Below are positions 4,490-5,458 of a stretch of DNA of 5,458 nt, piece by piece. The position numbers were made by a program, and so were the translations under genes. The notes below the pieces were generated by a model. The model saw only the letters and a list, made by a program, of their open reading frames with translations, searched no databases and had not been told where the DNA came from. This DNA is from Thiotrichaceae bacterium (GTDB taxonomy: Bacteria > Pseudomonadota > Gammaproteobacteria > Thiotrichales > Thiotrichaceae): contig JALVDQ010000024.1 in assembly GCA_027008885.1 (NCBI GenBank), positions 1 through 5,458 of the forward strand, given 5' to 3'. Numbering within the stretch: the first letter of the stretch is position 1; every line of letters begins with the position of its first letter.

Positions 4490-5458
4490 ATGACACGTAA
4501 GTATAACTTCAGTGCCGGACCTGCGATGTTGCCGCAGGAGGTTTTGGAACAAGCCCAGGCAGAAATGCTGGACTGGAATGGTAGTGGTATGTCGGTTATG
4601 GAGATGAGCCATCGCGGCAAGGAGTTTATGTCGATTGCGACACAGGCAGAAGCCGACTTGCGCGAGATTATGTCGATTCCTGAGAATTACAAGGTATTAT
4701 TTTTGCAAGGTGGTGCCAGCTCCCAGTTTGCTGCTATCCCGCTAAATCTTTTGCGTGGCAAGGACAGTGCTGATTATGTCAACACCGGCGCCTGGTCTAA
4801 AAAAGCCATTGCAGAGGCAAATCGTTATTGTTCTGTAAATGTTGCTTCCAGTTCTGAAGAGAGTAATTTTACAACTATCTTGCCGTTTGAGAGCTGGGAT
4901 ATTAATCCTGATGCCGCCTATTTGCATTACACCCCGAATGAAACCATTGGCGGACTGGAGTTTCCCTGGATTCCCGAGGTGGGAGATACTCCTCTGGTTG
5001 CGGATATGTCATCAACAATCCTGTCTCGCCCGCTGGATGTCAGCAAATTTGGACTGATCTATGCCGGTGCGCAGAAAAATATTGGTCCGGCGGGTTTAAC
5101 CATTGTAATTGTGCGTGATGATTTGCTTGGCGAGGCGCTGGATATTTGCCCGGCAATGATGAATTACGAGATTCATGCCAAGGCAGGCTCCATGTATAAC
5201 ACACCTTCAACCTACCCCTGGTACATTGCAGGTCTGGTGTTTAAATGGATTAAAAAGAAAGGGGGGCTTGAAGGCATTGGTGAAATCAATAAACGCAAGG
5301 CAGACAAGCTCTATGCGGCTATTGATAATTCGGATTTTTATAAAAATCCTGTTGATAAAGAATTTCGCTCATGGATGAATGTGCCATTTACATTGGCAAA
5401 TTCTGATCTTGATGCCGAGTTTTTGGAACAGGCAGCAGCGCGTGACCTGGTCACACTC
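4490..5458 (+). CDS. serC: Phosphoserine aminotransferase, 3' end cut by window edge
   Basis: SerC is a cytosolic PLP enzyme that moves the amino group of glutamate to 3-phosphohydroxypyruvate in serine synthesis; the same enzyme serves pyridoxal phosphate synthesis through 4-phosphohydroxythreonine. All 323 codons are open to the window end. It opens M-T-R-K-Y-N-F-S-A-G-P-A-M-L-P, then S-V-M-E-M-S-H-R-G-K-E-F, Q-G-G-A-S-S-Q-F-A-A-I-P, H-Y-T-P-N-E-T-I-G-G, D-M-S-S-T-I-L-S-R-P, and the cofactor site G-A-Q-K-N-I-G-P-A-G-L with the Schiff-base lysine at 196 (198 in E. coli). Later M-Y-N-T-P-S-T-Y and M-N-V-P-F are present. Relatives have about 360 residues, so some 38 C-terminal residues, including the usual G-G-M-R-A-S-I-Y-N motif, are missing. 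In many gammaproteobacteria serC precedes pheA, hisC or aroA, so more aromatic amino acid genes may follow. No base or frame anomaly was seen. Confidence 0.96.
   Translation, partial: MTRKYNFSAGPAMLPQEVLEQAQAEMLDWNGSGMSVMEMSHRGKEFMSIATQAEADLREIMSIPENYKVLFLQGGASSQFAAIPLNLLRGKDSADYVNTGAWSKKAIAEANRYCSVNVASSSEESNFTTILPFESWDINPDAAYLHYTPNETIGGLEFPWIPEVGDTPLVADMSSTILSRPLDVSKFGLIYAGAQKNIGPAGLTIVIVRDDLLGEALDICPAMMNYEIHAKAGSMYNTPSTYPWYIAGLVFKWIKKKGGLEGIGEINKRKADKLYAAIDNSDFYKNPVDKEFRSWMNVPFTLANSDLDAEFLEQAAARDLVTL

Noticed and set aside
4839..5378. Two plus-strand frames of 72 and 67 codons inside serC, and minus-strand frames opposite the same gene.
   Set aside because: serC is continuously open and conserved through the whole stretch; the others are out-of-frame shadows.

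Overview
The window suggests a moderately AT-rich gammaproteobacterium. The DAHP synthase and phosphoserine aminotransferase read like enterobacterial-type AroF/AroG and SerC almost end to end, and GTAG-headed REP repeats are common in gammaproteobacteria. I cannot name the genus. The content is mostly chromosomal housekeeping genes separated by unusually repeat-rich intergenic DNA. No complete mobile element, rRNA, tRNA or CRISPR array was seen.

Layout. Positions 1-207 (minus strand) hold the first 69 codons of a Phd/YefM-type antitoxin. Its promoter (TAGACA, 17 bp, TATAAT) has a 13-bp inverted repeat on both sides of the -35 box. Positions 290-453 carry no gene but contain a REPIN-like pair of GTAG-headed palindromes in inverted orientation, inside a 12-bp direct repeat. 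A UbiA-family (MenA-like) prenyltransferase with a TTG start follows at 551-1489. The 252-bp gap after it holds a 100-bp fold-back element and a partial copy of a hairpin repeat. Next come cobS (1742-2488) and a small XRE-type helix-turn-helix protein fused to a two-helix membrane '2TM' domain (2620-3108), with TGTCG half-sites upstream. A strong bidirectional intrinsic terminator at 3153-3207 separates that gene from a class I DAHP synthase (3312-4361) and the 5' part of serC (4490 to the window end).

How they fit. The DAHP synthase and SerC belong to aromatic amino acid and serine/pyridoxal-phosphate biosynthesis. They lie in the same direction 128 bp apart, without an obvious terminator between them. 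CobS (last steps of cobalamin assembly) and the prenyltransferase (quinone-type lipid biosynthesis) stand alone, without visible pathway partners. The HTH-2TM protein is most likely a membrane-tethered, self-regulating transcription factor.

I do not see an unmistakable new system. The best second looks are the HTH-2TM gene with its operator cluster and an internal start that could release the membrane domain alone, the REPIN, and the fold-back and terminator repeats that recur between genes.
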